A DNA stretch of 7,511 bases, taken from the NCBI GenBank assembly GCA_900767405.1, contig CAAFZB010000017.1, forward strand, positions 1 to 7,511, given 5' to 3'. Source of the stretch: Rikenellaceae bacterium. GTDB taxonomy: Bacteria > Bacteroidota > Bacteroidia > Bacteroidales > UBA932. Positions 1 to 5,416 of the stretch are shown here, piece by piece. Every line of letters starts with the position of its first letter. Position 1 is the first letter of the stretch. A program made the translations under genes and the position numbers. The notes under the pieces were generated by a model that worked only from the letters and a program-made list of their open reading frames with translations, searched no databases and was not told the origin of the DNA.

Positions 1-192
1 AGGTATTATGCAAAGACAACAAGAAACGCTATCAGCGACATCCGCAACACCACAGACAAGGCTCAGGCAGAGCAGAATGCACCTAAGGTGTTCGCAATGA
101 TAGACAAGCTCGCAAAGATTGGCGTCATTCACAAGAACAAGGCTGCAAACCTCAAGTCAGGTATCGCAGTTTACATCAATAAGCTTGCCTAA
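1..192 (+). CDS. rpsT: 30S ribosomal protein S20, C-terminal part (5' end outside window)
   Basis: Reading frame 1 is open from the first base to the TAA at 190-192 and gives 63 residues. These are rich in Lys and Ala and carry the typical S20 C-terminal pattern (ATTDKA-like segment, then PKV..MIDKLAK, VIHKNKAANLKS and a final YINKLA). S20 binds 16S rRNA in the small subunit body and is a helical bundle of about 84-88 residues, so roughly 20 N-terminal residues, including the start codon, lie upstream of the window. The last codons and the stop form the left arm of an intrinsic terminator. The gene is probably monocistronic, with a tRNA-Pro gene directly behind it. Identity is by recognition of the conserved tail. 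Confidence 0.95.
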   Translation, partial: RYYAKTTRNAISDIRNTTDKAQAEQNAPKVFAMIDKLAKIGVIHKNKAANLKSGIAVYINKLA

Positions 193-209
193 CCGCAAGC
201 TTTTTTTTT
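181..209 (+). terminator. Intrinsic terminator of rpsT, overlapping its stop codon
   Basis: A perfect 8-bp stem (AAGCTTGC at 181-188, GCAAGCTT at 195-202) encloses a 6-base loop. An unbroken run of nine T spans 201-209, including the last two bases of the stem. The left arm encodes the last residues of S20 and the loop contains the stop codon. The first base of the tRNA-Pro acceptor stem follows at 210 without a spacer. Confidence 0.85.
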
Positions 210-282
210 CGGGATGTAGCGCAGTTGGTAGCGTACCACGTTCGGGACGTGGGGGTCGCCTGTTCGAGTCAGGTCATCCCGA
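210..282 (+). tRNA. tRNA-Pro, anticodon CGG
   Basis: A full cloverleaf can be drawn. The acceptor stem CGGGATG (210-216) pairs perfectly with CATCCCG (275-281), with discriminator A at 282. The D arm is GCGC (219-222) with GCGT (231-234, one G-U pair). The anticodon stem CCACG (236-240) pairs with CGTGG (248-252) around the loop TTCGGGA (241-247), placing anticodon CGG at 243-245. The variable loop is GGGTC, and the T arm is GCCTG (258-262) with CAGGT (270-274, one wobble) around TTCGAGT. CCA is not encoded and must be added after transcription. The gene reads proline codon CCG. No promoter of its own was found; any promoter would have to lie inside rpsT. Confidence 0.95.
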
Positions 283-319
283 CAATCATTGGAGAGGAAA
301 TATTGCACTGATGAAACAG

Positions 320-340
320 ATGCCGGATCAAGTCCGGCAT
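320..340. repeat. REP-like palindrome
   Basis: Perfect inverted repeat ATGCCGGA (320-327) and TCCGGCAT (333-340) around a 5-base loop, followed by GACC. It resembles the short GC-rich palindromes dispersed between genes in many bacterial genomes. It lies between the tRNA and the 3' end of the convergent permease gene and has no T-tract on either strand. Confidence 0.6.
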
Positions 341-350
341 GACCAGAGGT

Positions 351-420
351 GTCATTGCGGGCCCCGACCTTCGTCATTGCAGGCCCCGACCTTCGTCATT
401 GCGGGCTCCGACCCGCAATC
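351..420. repeat. 22-bp tandem repeat, about 2.9 copies, last copy palindromic
   Basis: Units start at 351, 373 and 395, each beginning GTCATTGC. Units 1 and 2 are 22 bp and differ at one base; unit 3 matches for about 19 bases and then diverges. In unit 3, ATTGCGGG (398-405) and CCCGCAAT (412-419) form a perfect 8-bp stem around a 6-base loop. The copies look like tandem expansion of a REP-like element. The hairpin may also protect or end the transcript of the minus-strand cobalamin operon, which stops at 433, but no T-tract follows it. The rest of 283-432 holds no gene that can be supported. Confidence 0.7.
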
Positions 421-432
421 TCATTCATCTCT

Positions 433-1233
433 TTATTGTCCCGCGGGCTTTTCCTTGGAGAAGAGGACAAATGTCAATGGTAGGGCGATGAGAGCCATTG
501 TGGCGCTTACCGGAAGGTAAATTCCAAAGTTACAGTATTCCACTATTACATAGGTTATCAGCAGCAGTGCCGTACCCAGCAGTGCAGACCAGGCGTATTG
601 CTTGCGGATGTCCCCGGGCTTCACCAGGGCGCGCACGAGATTAGGGACACCCAGGCTCACGAACCCTATTGTTCCGCAGATGCTTACCACACTGGTAACC
701 AGAACGCTTATCATAAACAGTATTCCCGCCTTCGCCGCATTGGACAGTTCGGTTTCTCCCTTGAAATGGCTTGTGAGCTTCCTGGAGCTAAGGATTGCAA
801 CGGCAATGCCGCAGGTGAACAGAACCAGGCTTATCGCAATGTCCAGCGTTGTGACCCCCTGCAGCTTGAAGTTGGCGGCCCCCCAGAGGTAGTATTGTTT
901 CAAAAGGTCGCCTGTAGGGGCGTTGGTGACCACTATCGTGCCTATCGAGCCCACAAACGTCCCGAACAGGATGCCGAAAGTTATCAGACGCGAAGTGTTG
1001 AGCCTTATTGCCACAAGGGAAACTATCAGAGCACATACAGCCTGGCATATAAAGGCTCCTATTGTGAGCGAGCACCATCCGGTCATTGTAGCCGTTGCGG
1101 CCCCGAGGCAGGCAGCGCTGCCAAGCCCCAGGGAATAGATGTCCCCAAGCTGGTTCCGCCACAGATACTGCATCTGCACTCCCCCGACAGGGAGTGCGAT
1201 GCCACAAAGAATTACGTAAAGCAAACTTAGCAT
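433..1233 (-). CDS. FecCD-family ABC transporter permease, BtuC-like, N-terminally short
   Basis: A 266-residue, strongly hydrophobic protein with several predicted membrane helices. It matches the FecCD/BtuC family: near residues 15-40 it has the GGVQMQYLWRNQLGD..SLG stretch corresponding to GA.MQ..F.NPLA.P..LG, and later GTIGFVSLGVPNLVRAL, the family's GAIGFIGLVIPHI.R segment. It would form the membrane channel for cobalamin or a similar substrate. Members are usually about 320-340 residues. This one starts at the position of the second BtuC helix, so the first helix and the loop before the usual RLPR motif are missing. The frame has a TAA four codons upstream of the ATG, so it cannot simply be extended. 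The ATG lies 2 bases after the btuB stop, implying co-transcription and translational coupling under the upstream cobalamin riboswitch. No ATPase or binding-protein gene adjoins it. It may be a working short permease or a decaying remnant. Confidence 0.82.
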   Translation of the reverse strand: MLSLLYVILCGIALPVGGVQMQYLWRNQLGDIYSLGLGSAACLGAATATMTGWCSLTIGAFICQAVCALIVSLVAIRLNTSRLITFGILFGTFVGSIGTIVVTNAPTGDLLKQYYLWGAANFKLQGVTTLDIAISLVLFTCGIAVAILSSRKLTSHFKGETELSNAAKAGILFMISVLVTSVVSICGTIGFVSLGVPNLVRALVKPGDIRKQYAWSALLGTALLLITYVIVEYCNFGIYLPVSATMALIALPLTFVLFSKEKPAGQ

Positions 1234-1235
1234 AA

Positions 1236-3026
1236 TCAGAAATTATATTCTATACTTCCATAGAAGGCTCGTCCCGGCATAGGATATCCCGAAGACAGTT
1301 CGTACCGTGTATCAGTGAGGTTGCGGACAAGGAACTTGAGAGCAAGACTGCCGCCTTTCCCAAACTCGAATCTTTTCCCGAGATTCATATCCAGGGTGTT
1401 GTAGTCCGGCATTTCGCTGTAGCTGTCCCTCCTGCCGCAGCGGAGGTTCCACAGGAAATCGAGGCTGAATCCCCTGAAAGTGCCATTCAGGTTTACAGTC
1501 AGGGAATGCCTGGACACGAAGGGAATCTGTTCGTTGAAGGACGCGCTGCCCGGAGTCCTGTCTTTCGTGTCCTGCCAGATATAGGCGGCAGAAAGTGACG
1601 CCGCCCAGTCCCCCTTCCTGAAAGCAGCCCCCGTTTTGGCGTCGGCACCGTACATCAACGCCTTTCCTATGTTGTAAGGGAACCAGAGACTCGGGTCCTG
1701 TACCGACGGGGCCGAAACAATTTTGTTCCTTAAGGAATTGAAGTTGAAGTCCACCCCTGCTTCCACACTCCAGTCGGAGATACTTTTTCTCCACTGGGGC
1801 CCCAGCGACGCAAGCCAGGCATCCTCGCATTCCAGATTGGGGTTTCCGAATCCGGGATAATACAGTTCGTTGAAAGTAGGAACCCTGCAGGAGCGCCTCC
1901 CGAACGCTGTTATGTCCAGGCCTTCGGTTATGGTATAGCGGATATCTGCAGACGGCGAGAAGGTATTGATTCCCTTGGAACCCCTGTCGAACGTGCCCGA
2001 ATATTCAACTGCCACATCGGCCTTGAACCCGGGCAGACGGAACATCACCGTGGCCGCAGACACCACGCTTGTCCTTCCAGCATCATAATCCGTTGCCTTA
2101 AGGTCGTCGCGGGAGATGTCGGCCGCTATGGAAATATCGGCCCAGGACGCGATTCTGAAAATATGGGAGCTGTTCAGTTGGAATCCGGTCACCCGGTACC
2201 GGCTGTCCCCCCATTCACTGGAATAGAGCAAGTCATCGTAAGAGGCCTTGGCGCTTGCATTCAGGGTATATCGGGAAGTAAACCTGTTCTGCACGACCCC
2301 CTGCACATATACGTTCCTGTCTTTCTGCCTGTCGGCGGAAGGCCAGTCGATTGTTCCCGGCGTTCCCCTCTTGGAGCCGTTGTAGTATGCTTTGGTGTGC
2401 CAGGAGCCGTTTTCCATCAGTCCCCACAGGTCTACGCCTGCACGGACCTGGCCTATGTCATTGTTCTCCCTGCGGGAATTTTCTCCATACCGGAAATCGC
2501 CCTTGGACACAGTTCCCGAAGACATCACCGACAGGGATACCTTGTCCGACAGCTTGAAATCCAGCCTTGCAGCCGGCTCGTACGTGCCGAACGAGCCGCC
2601 GCGGAACTTCACGCTCCCTGCAAACTTCCCCGAGCCGAATTCCGGCTTGGAAGTGCAGAACGAAAGACTGTTCTGCGCATAATCCACGACAATGCGGGAG
2701 CAACTGCCCAAATCCAGCATTCCAAGGTCGGTCTGCCCGCTCTGGACGTTGCTTATGCGCACTCCGTCCACATAGATGGCCGTGTGCGGACTGCCCAGGC
2801 CCCGCAGGTTTACCGTTTTGAGGCCTGCGGCGCCTCCCATATCACCTGCAGTGAAAGCCGGCATCCTGCTCAGCGCTTCGGTAATGTCCAGCTGATTTGA
2901 AATACGGACCGTATCCGAACGGGATACAACCATTCCCCTGTCTGCGACCACGACTGCGGTCTGCAAGGTGTCTGCGGCGTCTGCCGCAAGCAGACCCGCC
3001 ACAATCAAAAAAGAAGATAAAAACAT
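1236..3026 (-). CDS. btuB: TonB-dependent outer-membrane receptor, BtuB-like (cobalamin)
   Basis: A 596-residue protein, close to the roughly 600 residues of BtuB. A short hydrophobic signal sequence (residues 1 to about 18) is followed by a TonB-box-like LQTAVVVADR, a plug domain (about 30-135, with ALSRMPAF, V.LRGLGSPHTAIYVDGVRI), and a beta-barrel with alternating strands. It contains the BtuB-type segment RVPTFNELYYPGFGNPNLE, then RNLTDTRYE and a final aromatic residue. The role is TonB-driven uptake of cobalamin or related corrinoids across the outer membrane. The assignment to cobalamin rests mainly on the riboswitch 55 bases upstream. The plug lacks the usual YG...GGVINI.T motif and carries two Cys where that segment would be, so it is a divergent member. 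The signal peptide has no Lys or Arg at its N-terminus, which is unusual. The permease gene follows after 2 bases. Confidence 0.88.
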   Translation of the reverse strand: MFLSSFLIVAGLLAADAADTLQTAVVVADRGMVVSRSDTVRISNQLDITEALSRMPAFTAGDMGGAAGLKTVNLRGLGSPHTAIYVDGVRISNVQSGQTDLGMLDLGSCSRIVVDYAQNSLSFCTSKPEFGSGKFAGSVKFRGGSFGTYEPAARLDFKLSDKVSLSVMSSGTVSKGDFRYGENSRRENNDIGQVRAGVDLWGLMENGSWHTKAYYNGSKRGTPGTIDWPSADRQKDRNVYVQGVVQNRFTSRYTLNASAKASYDDLLYSSEWGDSRYRVTGFQLNSSHIFRIASWADISIAADISRDDLKATDYDAGRTSVVSAATVMFRLPGFKADVAVEYSGTFDRGSKGINTFSPSADIRYTITEGLDITAFGRRSCRVPTFNELYYPGFGNPNLECEDAWLASLGPQWRKSISDWSVEAGVDFNFNSLRNKIVSAPSVQDPSLWFPYNIGKALMYGADAKTGAAFRKGDWAASLSAAYIWQDTKDRTPGSASFNEQIPFVSRHSLTVNLNGTFRGFSLDFLWNLRCGRRDSYSEMPDYNTLDMNLGKRFEFGKGGSLALKFLVRNLTDTRYELSSGYPMPGRAFYGSIEYNF

Positions 3027-3080
3027 TATTTGTAACGTCTCAACGGAAACCTGCCCCCGGGTTTCGCCAGTTTGACTTAA

Positions 3081-3237
3081 CTATGGCAGGTCTTCTGACT
3101 TGTTCCTGTGTCACGCCTTCTCGTCCTAACGGACAATGGCAAAGAAAGTGACACGTTTATGGAGCTTACAGCTGCGGGCACAGTCCGGGTCTTTCACCCG
3201 GTTCCCTTTTCAAGCCACACCACGTGGCTCACCATAG
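3081..3237 (-). promoter_or_regulatory. Cobalamin riboswitch upstream of btuB
   Basis: Read on the minus strand, the P1 strands are CTATGG (3237-3232) and CCATAG (3086-3081). A hairpin GCCAC/GTGGC follows P1, then the conserved AAAAGGGAA (3210-3202). A perfect 6-bp hairpin CCGGGT/ACCCGG comes next, then the invariant GCCCGCAGCTGTAAG core. A peripheral stem GTGTCAC/GTGACAC (3154-3148 with 3114-3108) carries an inner GTCC/GGAC hairpin. The B12 box AAGTCAGAAGACCTGCC lies at 3101-3085. These are the hallmarks of the cobalamin aptamer. Downstream, GGCAGGT (3055-3049) is complementary to ACCTGCC of the B12 box, a possible switching helix about 22 bases before the btuB ATG. No T-tract follows, so control is more likely translational. 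Bound adenosylcobalamin should repress btuB and the permease. Confidence 0.95.
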
Positions 3238-3243
3238 AACGCG

Positions 3244-3251
3244 CAAATGTA
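3244..3251 (-). promoter_or_regulatory. Bacteroidota-type -7 box for the riboswitch-btuB transcript
   Basis: On the minus strand TACATTTG matches the TAnnTTTG consensus. It lies in the 26-base gap between the carbonic-anhydrase-like gene and the aptamer, and would start transcription near 3237-3238, at the first base of riboswitch stem P1. The -33 region has only a weak match (CTGG about 22 bases upstream). Confidence 0.6.
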
Positions 3252-3263
3252 CGAAAAATTACG

Positions 3264-3770
3264 TTATTTATACCAGTCCTTGTACAGAAGATACCCCTGC
3301 GCATTCTTCCGGGCCGACTCTGCTATGGCTTCCGATGCGTCCTTCACCTTCTTTGCAGGAATGCCGGCATAAACTCCCGGCTCAAGCACCTGGTTGCTGA
3401 GCACGACCGCACCGGCGGCTATGACCGTATTGTCGGGAACGACGGTATTGTCCATCACTATCGCCCCCATCCCCACAAGAACGTTGTTGCCTATGCGCGC
3501 ACCGTGTATAACCGCATTGTGGCCCACAGACACGTCATTGCCTATTTCTACAACCGAACGCTTGTAGAGGGCGTGGACTACCGCGCCATCCTGAATATTC
3601 ACCCTGTCGCCAATCACAATTGGGTTTACGTCCCCGCGCAGCACGGTTCCATACCATATACTGCAGTCGTCACCCATAGTGACATCGCCTATCAATGCGG
3701 CGTTCTGGGCAAGGAAACACCTCTCTCCCACCTTGGGAGCAGTACCGTTAAGTTCTTTTATTATTGCCAT
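3264..3770 (-). CDS. Gamma-class carbonic anhydrase family protein (YrdA/CamH-like)
   Basis: A 168-residue left-handed beta-helix protein built from hexapeptide repeats (IGD.., IGN.. spaced by sixes over about residues 12-140), ending with a short C-terminal helix. The zinc-site pattern of the gamma carbonic anhydrase family is intact: His66, His84 and His89, with the 5-residue spacing of the last two, plus Arg45, Asp47 and Gln60 at positions matching Arg59, Asp61 and Gln75 of the archaeal enzyme Cam. The long acidic loop of Cam is absent, as in the shorter YrdA/CamH subfamily, so reversible CO2 hydration is plausible but not assured. It would be a cytoplasmic trimer. The ATG (3768-3770) overlaps the end of the upstream LysR gene by 10 bases, indicating one operon with translational coupling. 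Related acyltransferases share the fold but not this His set. Confidence 0.9.
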   Translation of the reverse strand: MAIIKELNGTAPKVGERCFLAQNAALIGDVTMGDDCSIWYGTVLRGDVNPIVIGDRVNIQDGAVVHALYKRSVVEIGNDVSVGHNAVIHGARIGNNVLVGMGAIVMDNTVVPDNTVIAAGAVVLSNQVLEPGVYAGIPAKKVKDASEAIAESARKNAQGYLLYKDWYK

Positions 3771-4663
3771 TTGTTAGAAATTTCCTGAATAGTATTCGCA
3801 TCGCGGAGCATTTTCACGAAAGCGTCGGCGCTCCGCTTGTGGCATACACGTTTGAGGGTATGGACACATCCCTGCATAAGATTGTCGGGGAGATCGAGCG
3901 GCACCGCCTTGAGGAAGTCCCGTCCGCGGACAGATGCTTCCGAGAGCATCGTAAGAAAATCGTTGTTCTGCACAATGTCGAGCAGGATATTGGCCTCGTT
4001 GATTTCCAGGCAGACGTTCAGGTCGGAGCGTTCGATACAGATGTATTTCTCGAGCGCGTTGCGCGCCTGAAGGCCCTTTGCGGGGATGGCGAGACGGTGG
4101 CGCTTGAGTTCTTCCAGGCTTATGGATTTTCTGTCGGCAAGCGGATTGTCCCTGCGCATTATCACGGAAAGCTTGTCGCCGAAAAGATAGCTGGACTCGA
4201 TTTCATCGTAGGGCTGGTCCGGCTTGAACGCAAGCACCAGGTCCACTTCCCTGTGGCGGAGCACCTCCATAAGCTCTGCCATATTCCTATAGAAGATGTT
4301 CAGCTTCACGCCCGGGTACGCCTTGACGAAATTCCTTATCGTCTCTGTAAGAATGTGGCTGAAAGAATATGTCACGCCTATGTTGAGTTCTCCGGTAAGC
4401 AGGTCCTTGAGGTCATTCATCTGCGCCTTGCAGGCCTCGGCGTCCTGGATTGTCCGAATTGCAAGCGGCAGCAGCATCTCCCCGCTCTGAGTCAGGGATG
4501 CCGAGTGGGAATCACGCTGGAAAAGGATTGTCCCCAGTTCTTCTTCGAGCGTTTTTATCTGCTGCGACAGGGTGCTCTGGCTCACGTACAGGCTGCGTGC
4601 GGCCTCCGAGAAATTCAGAGTCTGCGCCGTTCTCACAAAAAACTTCAACTGTTTGAGTTCCAT
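3761..4663 (-). CDS. LysR-type transcriptional regulator
   Basis: A 300-residue protein of the usual LysR length. The winged helix-turn-helix occupies about residues 1-60 (MELKQLKFFV, then NFSEAARSLYVSQSTLSQQI and LE.ELG..LF.R). A linker helix reaches about residue 90, and the periplasmic-binding-protein-like effector domain starts at GELNIGV (91-97). The ATG at 4661-4663 gives the classic LysR N-terminus; reading on upstream only reaches a TTG at 4690. The last codons overlap the carbonic-anhydrase-like gene. The gene is divergent from the biotin-ligase/decarboxylase genes across 73 bases, the usual LysR arrangement for controlling both itself and the opposite unit. The effector is not identifiable from sequence; the neighbours suggest a carboxylate, CoA-derived or CO2-related signal. 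Confidence 0.93.
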   Translation of the reverse strand: MELKQLKFFVRTAQTLNFSEAARSLYVSQSTLSQQIKTLEEELGTILFQRDSHSASLTQSGEMLLPLAIRTIQDAEACKAQMNDLKDLLTGELNIGVTYSFSHILTETIRNFVKAYPGVKLNIFYRNMAELMEVLRHREVDLVLAFKPDQPYDEIESSYLFGDKLSVIMRRDNPLADRKSISLEELKRHRLAIPAKGLQARNALEKYICIERSDLNVCLEINEANILLDIVQNNDFLTMLSEASVRGRDFLKAVPLDLPDNLMQGCVHTLKRVCHKRSADAFVKMLRDANTIQEISNKWQ

Positions 4664-4668
4664 AAATA

Positions 4669-4676
4669 CAAAGATA
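4669..4676 (-). promoter_or_regulatory. -7 box for the LysR-carbonic anhydrase operon
   Basis: TATCTTTG on the minus strand fits TAnnTTTG. Its last base is only 5 bases before the ATG (4663), so initiation would fall at or within a few bases of the start codon, giving a leaderless or near-leaderless mRNA. The -33 match is weak (CTTT about 20-21 bases upstream). Confidence 0.5.
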
Positions 4677-4691
4677 ATGCGTTTTTTCAAT

Positions 4692-4709
4692 AATATAAAG
4701 TGATATATT
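4692..4709. promoter_or_regulatory. Candidate operator in the divergent promoter region
   Basis: Perfect inverted repeat AATATA (4692-4697) and TATATT (4704-4709) with a 6-base spacer. It lies between the two divergent -7 boxes and overlaps the one facing birA. LysR proteins typically bind AT-rich interrupted dyads here, so it could be an autoregulatory site. AT-rich promoter DNA produces such dyads by chance, so this is only a candidate. Confidence 0.3.
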
Positions 4710-4711
4710 TG
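4704..4711 (+). promoter_or_regulatory. -7 box for birA
   Basis: TATATTTG fits the Bacteroidota TAnnTTTG consensus. It would start transcription near 4717-4718, about 20 bases before the ATG at 4737. The -33 region is a T-run (4682-4687) without a clear TTG. Confidence 0.6.
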
Positions 4712-4736
4712 CAGTCCTTAATTCAAAAAAGATACG

Positions 4737-5345
4737 ATGGGAAGCGAAATAATCTGGCTGGAGAGCACAGACTCCACGAACAGTGAACTAAGGAGACGTC
4801 TGGACCGGTCGGGCGACCTCACAATAGTAGCTGCCGAAACGCAATCGGCGGGACGCGGGCAGGGCGAACACACCTGGCACTCTGCTCCGGGAATGAACCT
4901 GACCTTCTCCATCCTGCTGCGGCATTCCTGCCTCAAGGCATCGGACGCCCTGGCCGTCACATCCGTAATGACGCTGGGCATACGGGATTACCTGCACTCC
5001 AAAGGAATCAGGCCCTGGATAAAATGGCCCAACGACATCTGGGTCGGAGAGAAGAAAATCTGCGGGATACTGGTAGAGAACAGCATCTGTGCCGGCAAGA
5101 TAGATTTCTCTATAGTAGGAGTGGGGCTGGACCTCAACCAGACAGACTGGCCCGCAGAATTACCCAATCCCGTGAGCGTCAAAGAATTGACAGGTATGGA
5201 ATACGATACCCGGGAAGAACTGCGGCAACTGGCCGGCGCCCTCGCGCGACGCAGCTCCCAAACCTCCACACCCGAAGGCATCACCCAAATTATAGAGGAA
5301 TTCGGCAAGGTCGTAAATAACCGATTGCCGCTATCGGAAAATTAG
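4737..5345 (+). CDS. birA: Biotin--[acetyl-CoA-carboxylase] ligase, monofunctional, C-terminally short
   Basis: A 202-residue protein holding only the catalytic domain of biotin-protein ligase. Visible motifs are STDSTN (10-15); the biotin/ATP loop GRGQGEHTW (39-47), equivalent to GRGRRGRKW in E. coli BirA; KWPNDIW (96-102); and KICGILVE (107-114), where Lys107 corresponds to the active-site Lys183. It would make biotinoyl-AMP and attach biotin to carrier lysines. There is no N-terminal DNA-binding domain, so it is not a BirA-type repressor. Monofunctional ligases are commonly about 240-250 residues. This one stops after the catalytic core and lacks the small C-terminal beta-barrel, with no continuation visible in another frame. 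The ATG at 4737 follows a -7 box at a suitable distance. It stands at the head of a biotin-dependent decarboxylase cluster, which supports the assignment. Confidence 0.9.
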   Translation: MGSEIIWLESTDSTNSELRRRLDRSGDLTIVAAETQSAGRGQGEHTWHSAPGMNLTFSILLRHSCLKASDALAVTSVMTLGIRDYLHSKGIRPWIKWPNDIWVGEKKICGILVENSICAGKIDFSIVGVGLDLNQTDWPAELPNPVSVKELTGMEYDTREELRQLAGALARRSSQTSTPEGITQIIEEFGKVVNNRLPLSEN

Positions 5346-5357
5346 CTGTATAAGCAG

Positions 5358-5388
5358 TTGCAGGATTGACATAAAGTGGGTAACTTTG
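5358..5388 (+). promoter_or_regulatory. Bacteroidota-type promoter of the decarboxylase operon
   Basis: TTG (5358-5360), a 20-base spacer, then TAACTTTG (5381-5388) matches the TTG / TAnnTTTG promoter pattern. It is the best promoter match in the window. It lies in the 71-base gap after birA and predicts a start near 5393-5395 and a leader of about 22-24 bases before the ATG at 5417. Confidence 0.75.
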
Positions 5389-5416
5389 ACAACAAATAAA
5401 TATCCATAAAATCACA

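Noticed and set aside
351..420. Small CRISPR array
   Set aside because: The 22-bp units are directly tandem with no spacers and there are no cas genes.
210..432. tRNA-associated integration site of a mobile element
   Set aside because: No integrase, no repeat of the tRNA 3' end, and the neighbours are ordinary chromosomal genes.
119..520. Open frame on the plus strand through rpsT, the tRNA and the repeats
   Set aside because: It overlaps rpsT out of frame, the terminator and the tRNA, and its product follows the repeat sequence.
598..1230. Open frame of 210 codons on the plus strand
   Set aside because: Antisense to the permease gene; composition shows no protein family and the hydrophobic minus-strand product is convincing.
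2163..2900. Open frame of 245 codons on the plus strand
   Set aside because: Antisense to btuB, no recognisable domain, and interrupted relative to any gene boundary; the minus-strand receptor is clear.
3108..3788. Open frame of 226 codons on the plus strand across the riboswitch
   Set aside because: It runs through the riboswitch and antisense to the carbonic-anhydrase-like gene, both well supported on the minus strand.
3764..4693. Open frame of 309 codons on the plus strand
   Set aside because: It is exactly antisense to the LysR gene, has no family resemblance, and arises from codon bias in the real gene on the other strand.
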